Positions 18,077 through 26,974 are shown, counted from the first letter of the stretch. The stretch: DNA of 32,619 nucleotides from Ignavibacteriaceae bacterium (GCA_031292435.1 JARLHD010000224.1:1-32619), one strand, 5' to 3'. The notes: generated by a model from the letters alone, not told the origin. Made by a program: numbers and translations.

Positions 18077-18853
18077 ATGGCAAGATTTAAATTATATATA
18101 GAATACGAAGGTACCCGCTACAGCGGCTGGCAAAGACAGCAGAATGCAAAAACGATTCAGGGAACTTTGTATAATGTTGGTACCGATATTTTCAATACCT
18201 CCTCCTTTGAACTTCAGGGATCTGGCAGAACCGATAGCGGGGTACATGCCATTTGCCAGGTCGCTCATCTTGAAGTTAAAACTATGCTGGCTCCTGAAAT
18301 AATTAAAATGAAATTTAATGATCTTCTCCCTTATGATATTAACATTCTTGAGGTTCAGAAAATAAATAGTAACTTTCACGCTAGGCATGACGCAGTCTCC
18401 CGCAGCTATATATATCAGGTCTCAAGAAGAAGAACTGCATTTGGTAAAAATTATGTCTGGTGGATAAAAGATAATCTTAATTTCAATTTAATGAGCTCTG
18501 CCTCCTTTAACTTTATTGGGATGCACGACTTTACCTCCTTCTCCGATGAGGATAAAGAGGAAAAATCCACAAAGGTCCTCATAAACAATATTGAAATGGC
18601 TGAAGTTGGTAACACTATTCTCATTCGTATTACTGGATCCCACTTCCTCTGGAAAATGGTCAGAAGAATGATCGGTCTCCTTGTCGAAATAGGACGTGGC
18701 AAAAAGTCTGAAAAAGACCTCATCTTCTACTTGAATAATAAAAGTACCGATCCTGCCAAATTTACAGCTCCTCCATCCGGACTATTCCTCGAATCGGTCC
18801 TCTATAACAAAGAAATCAATTCCCGTAAACTTGTCCCCATTATCTCCCTGTGA
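18077..18853 (+). CDS. truA: tRNA pseudouridine(38-40) synthase TruA
   Basis: A 258-aa enzyme of normal length that isomerises uridines 38-40 in the anticodon stem of tRNA. The N-terminus FKLYIEYEGTRYSGWQRQ and the catalytic loop GSGRTDSGVHA (catalytic D53) are diagnostic. The later FHARHDAVSRSYIYQV and FLWKMVRRMIGLL segments are also typical TruA. It follows queD by 10 nt and is the end of the queE-queD-truA unit, all acting on tRNA. No terminator hairpin is evident in the following 111 nt. Confidence 0.96.
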   Translation: MARFKLYIEYEGTRYSGWQRQQNAKTIQGTLYNVGTDIFNTSSFELQGSGRTDSGVHAICQVAHLEVKTMLAPEIIKMKFNDLLPYDINILEVQKINSNFHARHDAVSRSYIYQVSRRRTAFGKNYVWWIKDNLNFNLMSSASFNFIGMHDFTSFSDEDKEEKSTKVLINNIEMAEVGNTILIRITGSHFLWKMVRRMIGLLVEIGRGKKSEKDLIFYLNNKSTDPAKFTAPPSGLFLESVLYNKEINSRKLVPIISL

Positions 18854-18964
18854 ATAAATCCCCTTTAATATGTGATGTTAAGTCTGGGTGCTATTTTTGC
18901 TTCGGAGTTTCAATTTCCATTTCATATATTTATTGATTATAATTTAATTAAATGGAGTATTCGT

Positions 18965-19702
18965 ATGAGAAGTTCTTTATTCCTTCTTGCATTTGTTTTA
19001 CTGTTCATTCTTTCAGCCTGTGAAAAGAAGGAAGAAAAAGTCCCTGTAGTTAATGCACCTGCTGGAACTCATGTCGTTAAAGTTGAGGATAGGATAGATG
19101 CCTCCGACTATTCCTACTTTCAGGTTAGCGAGAAAGATGGAATTAAGTATTGGATTGCTGCAAAACGGCTTGAAGCCGTCAAGGGCGATATTTTATATTT
19201 TACTAAAAGTATGGAAATGAAGAATTTTCATAGCAATACTCTTAATAGAACTTTCGAATCCGTTCTCTTTGTAGACGACATTACCAAAACTCCTCATGTA
19301 ATGAATAACCCTGGTTCAACTCCGCCTATTGATCCCAAAACTGCCCATTCGCAGGTAATGTCCACTCCTAAAATTGATGTAAAAATTGATAAAGTTAAAG
19401 ATGGTAAAACTGTAGAACAAATTTACAGCTCTATGGAAAAGCTTAACGGTCAAATTATTAAAGTTCGGGGTAAAGTTGTCAAATATAATCCGGAAATTAT
19501 GGGTAGAAACTGGATCCATATTCAGGATGGTACTGGCTCTGAATCTGGTTACGATTTAATGGTAACCAGCAAAGATCAAACCGCCATAGGACAGATTATT
19601 GTTGTCGAGGGTAAAGTCGCAACTAATAAGGATTTTGGCGCCGGTTATACATATAAAGTTATGATTGAGGATGCAGCAGTTAAAACTGAAAAAGGTATCT
19701 GA
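18965..19702 (+). CDS. OB-fold lipoprotein (NrfJ-like)
   Basis: The start at 18965 has GGAG 6 nt upstream and gives a clear lipoprotein signal (MRSSLFLLAF...LSAC, lipidated C19); the frame is also open from 18872, but the extra 31 residues make no sense before a signal peptide. The 245-aa mature part holds two regions. Residues 40-115 have WIAAKRLEAVKGDILYF-type beta strands. The C-terminal OB-fold (about 150-240) has VRGKVVKYNPEIMGRNWIHIQDGTG, as seen in nucleic-acid-binding-like OB proteins and NrfJ-type lipoproteins near cytochrome maturation genes. Function is unknown. It should sit in the periplasm, anchored to a membrane. Confidence 0.75.
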   Translation: MRSSLFLLAFVLLFILSACEKKEEKVPVVNAPAGTHVVKVEDRIDASDYSYFQVSEKDGIKYWIAAKRLEAVKGDILYFTKSMEMKNFHSNTLNRTFESVLFVDDITKTPHVMNNPGSTPPIDPKTAHSQVMSTPKIDVKIDKVKDGKTVEQIYSSMEKLNGQIIKVRGKVVKYNPEIMGRNWIHIQDGTGSESGYDLMVTSKDQTAIGQIIVVEGKVATNKDFGAGYTYKVMIEDAAVKTEKGI

Positions 19703-19792
19703 CTTGCAAAAGAGCCCGCATACTAACTTTTACTCCATAAATATGTAATATATGGGGAAAGCAATTAAACTGTTTCTCACCCTCATTTTAAT

Positions 19793-19800
19793 TATATTTG
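19793..19800 (+). promoter_or_regulatory. Possible -7 box of the DEAD-box helicase gene
   Basis: TATATTTG matches the Bacteroidota TAnnTTTG box exactly. No good -33/-35 element is seen at the right distance, so this is weak. If used, transcription would begin near 19806, just before the hairpin at 19814-19831. Confidence 0.3.
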
Positions 19801-19813
19801 TATTTATAAAATT

Positions 19814-19857
19814 GGCAGGTATTAACCTGCCATGTATTTATTTTTATTAAGGCAGGA
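19814..19857 (+). promoter_or_regulatory. Leader hairpin with alternative pairing to the ribosome site
   Basis: GGCAGGT (19814-19820), loop ATTA and ACCTGCC (19825-19831) form a perfect 7-bp hairpin. The sequence GGCAGG occurs again at 19851-19856, where it forms the purine-rich site before the TTG start at 19862. The CCTGCC arm can therefore pair either with the upstream copy or with the ribosome-site copy. This geometry suits a translational switch; function is inferred. Confidence 0.45.
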
Positions 19858-19861
19858 TTTT

Positions 19862-21514
19862 TTGGTACTAAGATTATTAAAGTTGATAGGTAGGAAACTA
19901 CAGGGGAAATCATCTACAAAGAAAAAAGAAACTGGGGAAATTGAGAAGAAAAAGGATTCCGCTCATAAAAAAGAGCTGGATAAGAAAAGCGAAATTGTAA
20001 AATCTGCTTCTGGTGTAAAAGCTCCCTACGTTAATCCCAATTACAAAGGTTCTAATCCAAGAGGGTATACTCCTGTAAGATCCCCGTATGGAAGACCTAA
20101 ACAAACTGATTCCGCAAAACAGGCTTCATCATCCAGGCAGACTCCTCCGCCTAAACAACCGGCATCTGAAGTAAAAACTGTATCAAAGCCAAAACCAACT
20201 CCTAAAATTTTTGCTCCCTGGAATCCGGATGAGTTTAAAATCCCTGCCGTAGAAGGTAAAAAAAGATTCCACGATTTTGATCTCCCCGAAGAAATAATGC
20301 ATGCAATCTTTGATCTCAATTTCCAGTATTGCACTCCTATTCAGATGGAAATACTCGGTAAAGGTCTTGAAGGTAAGGATGCTATCGGTCAGGCTCAGAC
20401 AGGTACTGGCAAAACCGCTGCTTTCCTTATTACTTCTTTAACCAGAATCCTAAGAAATAAACTTCCGGAAAAAAGAAGATTTGGTTCTCCAAGGGTTCTC
20501 GTCCTCGCCCCCACCAGAGAACTTGCTATGCAGATTTCCCAGGATGCCCTTCTTCTTTCAAAATATTTGGATATCAATATCCTCACCGTTTTTGGCGGAA
20601 TGGATTATAACAAACAACGTAATTATTTGGTTAATAAAAATGTCGATATCTTAATCGGTACCCCCGGTCGTATTATCGATTTTGTTAATAAAAAAGAACT
20701 CCACCTCAATAAAGTTGATACTCTTGTCCTCGATGAAGCCGACCGTATGCTCGATATGGGGTTCATTCCCGATGTCAAAAAAATTATCCGCGCATGCCCT
20801 CCAAAAGAAGAAAGACAAACTCTCTTCTTCAGCGCTACAATCAATACAGATGTGAGAAACCTCGCTGGTAGCTGGACAAAGGATTCCTTCTCCGTTGAAA
20901 TTGAACCTGATGAATTAATCGTTAAAAGTATTGAACAGATCGTCTATATAGTTACCTCTCGTGAAAAATATTATCTCCTCTATAATGTCTTAATGAAAGA
21001 AAAATTAGGTAAGGTCCTCGTCTTTGTTAATAGGAGGGATGAAGCCCGCGATCTCGGTAAAAAACTCTTCAGGAATGGCATCGAGTGCGAAATCATTTCC
21101 GGTGAGGTCGATCAGCGCAAAAGAATAAAAGTGCTCGATAACTTTAAATCAGATGCTGTTAAGGTTCTTATCGCTACCGATGTTGCCGGCAGGGGAATCC
21201 ATGTTGATAATATATCCCATGTAATAAATTATTCCCTCCCGGGCGATCCACAGGATTATGTACATAGGATCGGAAGGACAGGCAGAGCCGGAGCTACCGG
21301 TATCTCTATCAGCTTTGCTACTGAGGATGACTCATTCAGCATTCCTGCAATTGAGGAGTTAATTGGCAAACCTCTTGTTTGCATTAACCCTCCTGAAGAT
21401 CTCCTCAAACAGCCCCCACCGTATGAAAGAGAAGCTAAAAAGGTCGATCCGGTTAAAAATAATTATCCCCGTCCGCAAAGGAAAACTTACCCTAACAGGA
21501 ATAAAAGAGGATAA
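19862..21514 (+). CDS. DEAD-box RNA helicase
   Basis: An ATP-dependent RNA helicase of about 550 aa. A basic, lysine/proline-rich low-complexity N-terminal tail (about 130 residues) precedes the core. Core motifs occur in order: the Q motif (YCTPIQMEIL), AQTGTGKTA (I), PTRELA (Ia), TPGR (Ib), DEAD (II, LVLDEADRMLDMGF), SAT (III), then in domain 2 VFVNRR, ATDVAGRGIH (V) and HRIGRTGR (VI). A short basic C-tail follows. It resembles RhlE/RhlB-type helicases in ribosome assembly and RNA decay. I chose TTG 19862, which has GGCAGGA just upstream; ATG 19832 directly abuts a hairpin and lacks a ribosome site, though it is possible. Confidence 0.93.
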   Translation: MVLRLLKLIGRKLQGKSSTKKKETGEIEKKKDSAHKKELDKKSEIVKSASGVKAPYVNPNYKGSNPRGYTPVRSPYGRPKQTDSAKQASSSRQTPPPKQPASEVKTVSKPKPTPKIFAPWNPDEFKIPAVEGKKRFHDFDLPEEIMHAIFDLNFQYCTPIQMEILGKGLEGKDAIGQAQTGTGKTAAFLITSLTRILRNKLPEKRRFGSPRVLVLAPTRELAMQISQDALLLSKYLDINILTVFGGMDYNKQRNYLVNKNVDILIGTPGRIIDFVNKKELHLNKVDTLVLDEADRMLDMGFIPDVKKIIRACPPKEERQTLFFSATINTDVRNLAGSWTKDSFSVEIEPDELIVKSIEQIVYIVTSREKYYLLYNVLMKEKLGKVLVFVNRRDEARDLGKKLFRNGIECEIISGEVDQRKRIKVLDNFKSDAVKVLIATDVAGRGIHVDNISHVINYSLPGDPQDYVHRIGRTGRAGATGISISFATEDDSFSIPAIEELIGKPLVCINPPEDLLKQPPPYEREAKKVDPVKNNYPRPQRKTYPNRNKRG

Positions 21515-21605
21515 CCCCCTTTATTTTATGATTACAATATCACTTATAAATCTTCTCATAGTAATTTATATGTTGATCTTAAGTTTTCCTCAAAAAATAC
21601 GTTTT

Positions 21606-21649
21606 CAAAACGCTTTCAAAACGCTTTCAAAACGCTTTCAAAACGCTTT
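21606..21649. repeat. Perfect 4 x 11 bp tandem repeat
   Basis: Four identical copies of CAAAACGCTTT in a row. The 11-bp period is close to one helical turn. Each junction reads TCAAAACGCTTTCA, one base from the cre/LacI-family operator consensus TGWAANCGNTNWCA. Confidence 0.95.
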
Positions 21650-21911
21650 CAGCCTATGTAATAATGATAATATCATGATCCATTATCGTAAAACAATCAT
21701 CCCACCTTTATAATACGATGCCCTGCCCTTCTTTCTTAGAAGCTCCCTTTCTGCCAATTATCTTTTCGCTTCGGCTATTCTACTAAATTTCTGTTCTAAA
21801 CGTCTTACCTTATTATAAATTCTAAAATGTTTCTTCCGGATATGCTCTATTGTTTTGTAAACTGTTCAAAAAGTTAATATTTTAAAAGGTTATAATATTC
21901 TATTACTTCGT

Positions 21912-21925
21912 CAGGTATATACCTG
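21912..21925. promoter_or_regulatory. Palindrome CAGGT-ATAT-ACCTG before the DUF2723 gene
   Basis: A perfect 14-nt palindrome followed by TTTTT, 20 nt before the ATG at 21946. The same CAGGT-N4-ACCTG arrangement occurs at 19816-19829 before the helicase. It could be an operator or a leader hairpin; no regulator is identified. Confidence 0.45.
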
Positions 21926-21945
21926 TTTTTAATTTTAGGAGAACG

Positions 21946-24888
21946 ATGAATTATAAAAAATATCAGAACATTATTGCAGTATCAATAGCAATAATCACAG
22001 GGATTGTTTTTGCAATGACGGTACAGGCATCAGTTTCATTTTGGGACTGTGGCGAGTGTACTGCCGCCGCCGTTTGGATGCAGGTAGCCCATCCTCCCGG
22101 TGCACCATTCTTTAATCTTATCGGAAGATTATTCGCTATGCTTCCCATAGCAGGCAACCTCGGGCTAAGGACCAACCTCCTGTCTGTCTTCACAAGCATG
22201 ATCTCCTCTCTACTGCTTTTCCTCATCATGGTTAAGCTTATCGAAAACTACCGTGGCAGAATATATAAAAACCTTGGCGATGCTCTAACTACCTATCTCT
22301 CCGCAGCTATAGGAGCCCTTGCATTTTCTTTCAGCCATTCATTCTGGTTTAATGGAACAGAAACGGAAATCTATGCCACCAACACAGTGGTCTTTGCAGC
22401 CATCATATACTTCGGAATGCTCTGGAACGAAAAAGCCGATAGCCCTGATAACACAAAATATATTTTCATGATCGCCTATCTGATGGGAATATCGATAACC
22501 CTTCGTATGTATGGAATTCTTGCGATAATCCCTATAATAATGATCATCATGGTTCGTAAGTTTGTTGATGATGAGGATGCATACAGAAAATCCACTTACA
22601 TATTTCTGGGTCATGCAGCACTGCTTCTTATAATCGCATTCATGCTATGGGCAAATGAAACAGGAACCTCCGCCCCAAGCCCTGAGGATTATAAAGCATT
22701 TGATTCCAAATTCCTCATGACCCTTCTTGGCGTAAGCGTAGTGATAATGGGTATATTCTGGAGAAAAGTTTTTACCCGTAACTCAATCTATGTAGCCATA
22801 ATAATAGGTGTTGCGGTAAAGTATATAATCTATCCCGGTGTTGTAAAGATGATCCCTCAGCTCATGGATTATCTTGCCTCCAATAGTATATCTATGGCAG
22901 TATTACTTGTGGCAATAATAGTGGGAATACTAAGTTTTGCAATATACTGGTCAGCAAAGAACAAGCACACATATGTATATATAGCAGCAATGTCAATTCT
23001 GCTTATTTTCATAGGATATACCTCATATACTACAATAATAATCAGGGCAAATCAGGATCCCCCGATGAATGAGAATGCACCAAAGAACTTCACTGCTCTT
23101 ATCTCATATTTGAATAGAGATCAGTATGGCGATTTTCCTTCATTTAAGCGTAGGTTCTCCCCGGAACCCCACCAGCAGGGAATATATTCAAACTATACAA
23201 GTGACCTCGATTTCTTCTGGCGCTACCAGATGAATCATATGATGACAAGATATCTCCTCTGGCAGTACGGGGGTCGTGAATCCTGGAACCAGGACTCAGG
23301 TGTGAATTTCGGAAAAGTACTTAACTCTGTTGGCAATGCAGTAGGCAAACCCTTCAACCTCCAGTTTGGTGATGACAACGGAGCCTCACATAATACCTTC
23401 TGGGGAATTCCGTTCTTCATAGGTCTTATAGGAATTTTCTTCCACTTCCGTCGTGATTGGAAGATGGCAACAGCTTTTATGCTGCTGTTCATATTCTGTT
23501 CCTATCTGTTCGCATTCTATCAGAACCAGCAGGAACCTCAGCCCAGGGAAAGGGATAAATTTCTTGCCTCTATCGGTTTTGCATACGCAGTATGGATAGC
23601 CATAGGCATAAGGGAATTGATAGATTATGCAATCAGAAAACTGAACAGGCAGTCGATGGAAAAGGGAGTAACCTACGCAATATTAGGCTTGGGCTTTTTA
23701 TTTATCCCTGCCCGCATGCTTCAGGCTAATTATAATGAACATGACAGATCAAAAAATTGGATGCCTTGGGATTTCGCTTACAACTTGCTCCAAAGCTGTG
23801 CCCCGCATTCAATTCTCTTTACCAACGGCGATAATGATACCTTCCCCCTCTGGTACCTCCAGGATGTTGAAGGAGTAAGAAGGGATATTAGGATTGCTAA
23901 CCTCAGTTTGATAAATACTGATTGGTATATCATGCAGTTAAAACATCAAAAACCCTGGGGTGCTGATAGAGTTCCAATAAGAATTCCGGATGAAGAGATA
24001 ACCAGACCAATAAATCAGGAACAGTTCAAAACATCAACTTTTGATCTGCCTGTTCCTCCGGAAGTTTTCAAACAATATGGCACTACTGATACTTCATTAA
24101 TACGTGCAGGTAAATTAACCTATACTATGAGCCCTACTCTTAATTATGGTTCCGTTACGGCAATTAGAGTTCAGGATATTATGGTTAAGGAAATAGTTGA
24201 AGCCAATAATTGGAAATATCCGGTTTACTTCGCTCTTACTTGTTCTAATGATTGCTTCGATGGTCTTGATAATTATCTAAAACTGGAAGGACTTGCCTAC
24301 AAGCTCGTTCCCGATAGGAAAAAACCTAATGAGGAATTCTTAAATGAGCCGGTTATGAAAAAAGAATTGCTCAATCCTGATCCCGGTTATAGCCGGGAAT
24401 TTAGCCCACGGTTTAAATTCAGAGGGATAAACGATCCATCAGTTTACTTTGATGATAATCAGGAGCGATTACTTCAGAACTATAGAATGGCGTTTGCAAG
24501 ACTCGCAGTATATTATCAGCAGGAAAACCAGGATAATAAAAGCGTTGAGATCCTTGATAAAATGGATCAGTTAATGCCAAGTTCTTTTAGAAAAATGGAT
24601 TACCGGGTCCTTTATGATATAAGCAAAATGTATTATACTGCCGGCGCTTTTGATAAATATGCAAAATTTGCAAAGGAAATTGAAAAGGATGCTCTGGAAG
24701 CAATAAAAGTTCCTTCCGGTGGCGAGTTAAATACTGCTCCTTATCAGATCCTTCTTGAAATTTACGATAAGACCAAACAGTACGATAAAGCAATTGACAT
24801 ACTTCGCCAATTACAAATTTACTATCCTTCAGATCAAAGCTTAAAACAACAGATTGATTTGTATAAATCGAAGTTGACTCAGAAATAA
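21946..24888 (+). CDS. DUF2723 family membrane protein (protein O-mannosyltransferase-like)
   Basis: A 980-aa protein with a ribosome site (AGGAG) 6 nt before the ATG. The first about 600 residues form 12 or more membrane helices. The first extracytoplasmic loop holds SFWDCGEC (D34, E37), the acidic signature of DUF2723; by comparison with PMT-type GT-C enzymes the aspartate may be catalytic. A soluble region with FTNGDNDTFPLWYLQ follows, and the last 130 residues look like two or three TPR-type helical pairs (ENQDNKSVEILDKM, TKQYDKAIDILRQL). The family is common in Bacteroidota and is proposed to glycosylate exported proteins. The 5' part is more GC-rich than the 3' part. A terminator follows at once. 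Confidence 0.85.
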   Translation: MNYKKYQNIIAVSIAIITGIVFAMTVQASVSFWDCGECTAAAVWMQVAHPPGAPFFNLIGRLFAMLPIAGNLGLRTNLLSVFTSMISSLLLFLIMVKLIENYRGRIYKNLGDALTTYLSAAIGALAFSFSHSFWFNGTETEIYATNTVVFAAIIYFGMLWNEKADSPDNTKYIFMIAYLMGISITLRMYGILAIIPIIMIIMVRKFVDDEDAYRKSTYIFLGHAALLLIIAFMLWANETGTSAPSPEDYKAFDSKFLMTLLGVSVVIMGIFWRKVFTRNSIYVAIIIGVAVKYIIYPGVVKMIPQLMDYLASNSISMAVLLVAIIVGILSFAIYWSAKNKHTYVYIAAMSILLIFIGYTSYTTIIIRANQDPPMNENAPKNFTALISYLNRDQYGDFPSFKRRFSPEPHQQGIYSNYTSDLDFFWRYQMNHMMTRYLLWQYGGRESWNQDSGVNFGKVLNSVGNAVGKPFNLQFGDDNGASHNTFWGIPFFIGLIGIFFHFRRDWKMATAFMLLFIFCSYLFAFYQNQQEPQPRERDKFLASIGFAYAVWIAIGIRELIDYAIRKLNRQSMEKGVTYAILGLGFLFIPARMLQANYNEHDRSKNWMPWDFAYNLLQSCAPHSILFTNGDNDTFPLWYLQDVEGVRRDIRIANLSLINTDWYIMQLKHQKPWGADRVPIRIPDEEITRPINQEQFKTSTFDLPVPPEVFKQYGTTDTSLIRAGKLTYTMSPTLNYGSVTAIRVQDIMVKEIVEANNWKYPVYFALTCSNDCFDGLDNYLKLEGLAYKLVPDRKKPNEEFLNEPVMKKELLNPDPGYSREFSPRFKFRGINDPSVYFDDNQERLLQNYRMAFARLAVYYQQENQDNKSVEILDKMDQLMPSSFRKMDYRVLYDISKMYYTAGAFDKYAKFAKEIEKDALEAIKVPSGGELNTAPYQILLEIYDKTKQYDKAIDILRQLQIYYPSDQSLKQQIDLYKSKLTQK

Positions 24889-24900
24889 TAAAATAAAAAA

Positions 24901-24929
24901 AGCCGTCACAATAAATGTGACGGCTTTTT
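24901..24929. terminator. Bidirectional Rho-independent terminator
   Basis: AGCCGTCACA (24901-24910), loop ATAAA, TGTGACGGCT (24916-24925) form a perfect 10-bp stem with an A-tract before and TTTTA after. It serves the DUF2723 gene on the + strand and the sigma factor gene on the - strand. Confidence 0.93.
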
Positions 24930-24949
24930 ATTTTAATATAAGAAAATGC

Positions 24950-25813
24950 TTATCCTAAATATGCCTTAAGATTTTTACTTCTCGAAGCATGTCTTAATCT
25001 TCTTAATGCAGTTTCCTTAATTTGTCTTACTCTTTCTCTTGTAAGATTAAGTCTATCGCCGATTTCCTCTAAAGTAGCTGAATGCTCTTTATTCAAACCG
25101 AAATATAATTTTATTACTTTCGCTTCTCTTTCACTAAGAGTTGCTAATGCCCTTTCAATTTCAGTTTTCAATGATTCATCCATCAATGTGAAATCCGGTG
25201 ATGGCTGCTTCTCATCAAAAAGTACGTCAAGAAGGCTATTTTTATTTTCGTCATTGCCCGGACCAAATGGTGCATCCATCGATACGTGTCTTCCTGCTAT
25301 CTGCAGGGTATATGCAACTTCGTCAACATTCATATCAAGTTCTGTGGCAAGTTCCTGGGCACTTGGCTGTCTTTCGTATTCCTGCTCAAGATCCCTGTAA
25401 ACTTTCCCCATCTTGTTTAATGCGCCTACGCGGTTTAATGGCAAACGAACCATCCTCGACTGCTCTGCAATCGCTTGCATAATCGACTGCCTTATCCACC
25501 AGACAGCATAAGAAATAAATTTGAAACCACGGGTTTCATCAAATCTTTTTCCGGCTTTAATTAAGCCGAGGTTACCTTCATTAATAAGGTCACCTAACGA
25601 TAGTCCCTGATTCTGAAACTGCTTCGCAACGCTTACAACGAATCGTAGATTCGCTCTCACCAAAGTTTCTAATGCCCTTTGGTCACCTTGTTTTATCTTC
25701 TTCGCTAATTCTATTTCCTGGTCCGGAATAAGTAAATCTACTTTACCAATTTCATGAAGATATTGATCTAATGATTGACTCTCTCGGTTGGTGAATTGCT
25801 TGGTTATTTTCAA
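24950..25813 (-). CDS. rpoD: Primary RNA polymerase sigma factor (RpoD/SigA type)
   Basis: A 287-aa group 1 sigma factor. It has region 1.2 ([11 protein letters not shown]), region 2 ([47 protein letters not shown] for -10 recognition), region 3 ([11 protein letters not shown]) and region 4.2 ([29 protein letters not shown]). Region 1.1 is missing, as usual for the short primary sigma factors of Bacteroidota. The start is TTG: GAGGAG lies 7 nt upstream and an in-frame TAA directly precedes it, so no longer start is possible. The Bacteroidota form usually begins MRQLKITK; here the L codon is the start. It stands alone, with a terminator behind it. Confidence 0.95.
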   Translation of the reverse strand: MKITKQFTNRESQSLDQYLHEIGKVDLLIPDQEIELAKKIKQGDQRALETLVRANLRFVVSVAKQFQNQGLSLGDLINEGNLGLIKAGKRFDETRGFKFISYAVWWIRQSIMQAIAEQSRMVRLPLNRVGALNKMGKVYRDLEQEYERQPSAQELATELDMNVDEVAYTLQIAGRHVSMDAPFGPGNDENKNSLLDVLFDEKQPSPDFTLMDESLKTEIERALATLSEREAKVIKLYFGLNKEHSATLEEIGDRLNLTRERVRQIKETALRRLRHASRSKNLKAYLG

Positions 25814-26011
25814 TTATAACTCCTCAATGTTATTTTAATCTCGGGAACCCTAATAGTCTGAATCGAATAAAATGATAGCCGCATATTTAATATTATATAT
25901 AACTTGCAAAAATATATAAAATTATGATCAAATGGAAGTCATTTTTTGTGCTTTCTCTCATATTCCCCCTTCCTGTTTGACCTTATTTTCTTCGTTTTTA
26001 GCTAAATTTCA

Positions 26012-26974
26012 CTACTTTATAATACTAATTGTCCCTTTATCCGGTATTTTTATATTATAAATTTTATGAGTTTTGTTTTCTAATGAATTATCTCTTAACC
26101 ATGGGTTAAATATCTTTATTGTCTTATAATTTATTCCGTATTTAATCCCAAAATCTGCAATGTTACTTATATTATCCGTAACCTCAACATTGTGGGTCTT
26201 CAGAGGTTGATATAATTGATCAGAAGTAATATAATATCCGTACTTCCTTGGGTCCTTTAATATTTCCTTCAAAGCTATTATACGGGCAATATATCTGGAA
26301 GTTTCCTCACTTATATTCAGATTATAATAATTATTCGCTTTTTGCCTTTCTAATTGCCTCTCTACTCCATTAATACCCATATTAAAGGAAGCTGCTGTCA
26401 AAGTCCAATTCTTAAACAATTCATGGGCTTCCTGAAAATATTTGCATGCCGCTTCCGTCGATTTCTCAACATCATATCTCTCATCAACTTCATCATTTAT
26501 CTCAAGACCATACTTCTTCCCTATATTTTCCATAATTTGCCAGAATCCCGTTGCTCCCGCTGGGGACACTGCGTTATATAATCCGCTCTCTATAACTGCC
26601 AGGTATTTGAAATCTTCCGGTATGTTATTCTTTTTAAGTATTGGCTCAATTACCGGGAACCATCTGTTTGCTCTTTTAATTGCAAGCATTGTAAAGGAAT
26701 GCCAGTAGGTATTTACAAGGAATTCCCTGTCAATCCTCTCGTAAACATCAAAGTTTTCTAAAGGCACATTCTCTCCGGCAAAATCGACCTTCCCGGGAAT
26801 GGGCGGGGAAAATATTTTCTGGAATCCCTCCGCCTGCTCTGTTCCTTCAGCTTTATTCTGTACAAAACAAATACTGCTTAATATAAAGAAGGCACCTGCA
26901 GTTAATGTAAATCCAATGAAGATATAAAAATATTTGGGACTTAATTTTTCGAATAGATTCAACTTATTTTTCAT
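26012..26974 (-). CDS. MltD-like membrane lytic transglycosylase
   Basis: A 320-aa cell-wall enzyme. An N-terminal membrane anchor (about 15-37) is followed by an SLT domain (about 105-230): LAVIESGLYNAVSPAGATGFWQIM carries the catalytic glutamate E129, and the ASFNMGINGVERQ segment matches the family's AYNAG motif. The C-terminal part (about 255-320) reads like a degenerate LysM unit (NISNIADFGIKYGINYKTIKIFNP). Such enzymes cleave peptidoglycan between MurNAc and GlcNAc with 1,6-anhydro product formation in the periplasm. AGGAG precedes the ATG. It faces away from the histidine kinase gene, 176 nt apart. MltD proper has more LysM repeats. Confidence 0.87.
   Translation of the reverse strand: MKNKLNLFEKLSPKYFYIFIGFTLTAGAFFILSSICFVQNKAEGTEQAEGFQKIFSPPIPGKVDFAGENVPLENFDVYERIDREFLVNTYWHSFTMLAIKRANRWFPVIEPILKKNNIPEDFKYLAVIESGLYNAVSPAGATGFWQIMENIGKKYGLEINDEVDERYDVEKSTEAACKYFQEAHELFKNWTLTAASFNMGINGVERQLERQKANNYYNLNISEETSRYIARIIALKEILKDPRKYGYYITSDQLYQPLKTHNVEVTDNISNIADFGIKYGINYKTIKIFNPWLRDNSLENKTHKIYNIKIPDKGTISIIK

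Larger units (their letters stand above)
21515..21945. other. 431-nt intergenic region with repeats and promoter-like signals
   Basis: This stretch between the helicase and the DUF2723 gene has no convincing gene and no clear terminator. It contains a 4 x 11 bp tandem repeat (21606-21649), a TATAAT at 21891-21896 without a good -35, the palindrome at 21912-21925 and a ribosome site AGGAG before the ATG at 21946. An open frame running into it from the helicase (to 21713) only reads through the repeats. Confidence 0.7.

Noticed and set aside
19752..19850. 32-aa hydrophobic frame (MGKAIKLFL...) before the helicase
   Set aside because: No ribosome site, it runs through the hairpin and across the helicase start region, and a predicted -7 box lies inside it. 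More likely leader DNA.
21606..21649. CRISPR array
   Set aside because: Repeats are only 11 bp with no spacers, and no cas genes are present.
21363..21713. 116-aa open frame overlapping the helicase end
   Set aside because: It is in another frame of the helicase gene and then reads the 11-bp repeats, which explains its periodic FQNAF/FKTLSK pattern.
21700..21870. Open - strand stretch (basic, helix-like translation)
   Set aside because: No start codon and interrupted by a stop; it may be a decayed gene, but nothing recognisable remains.
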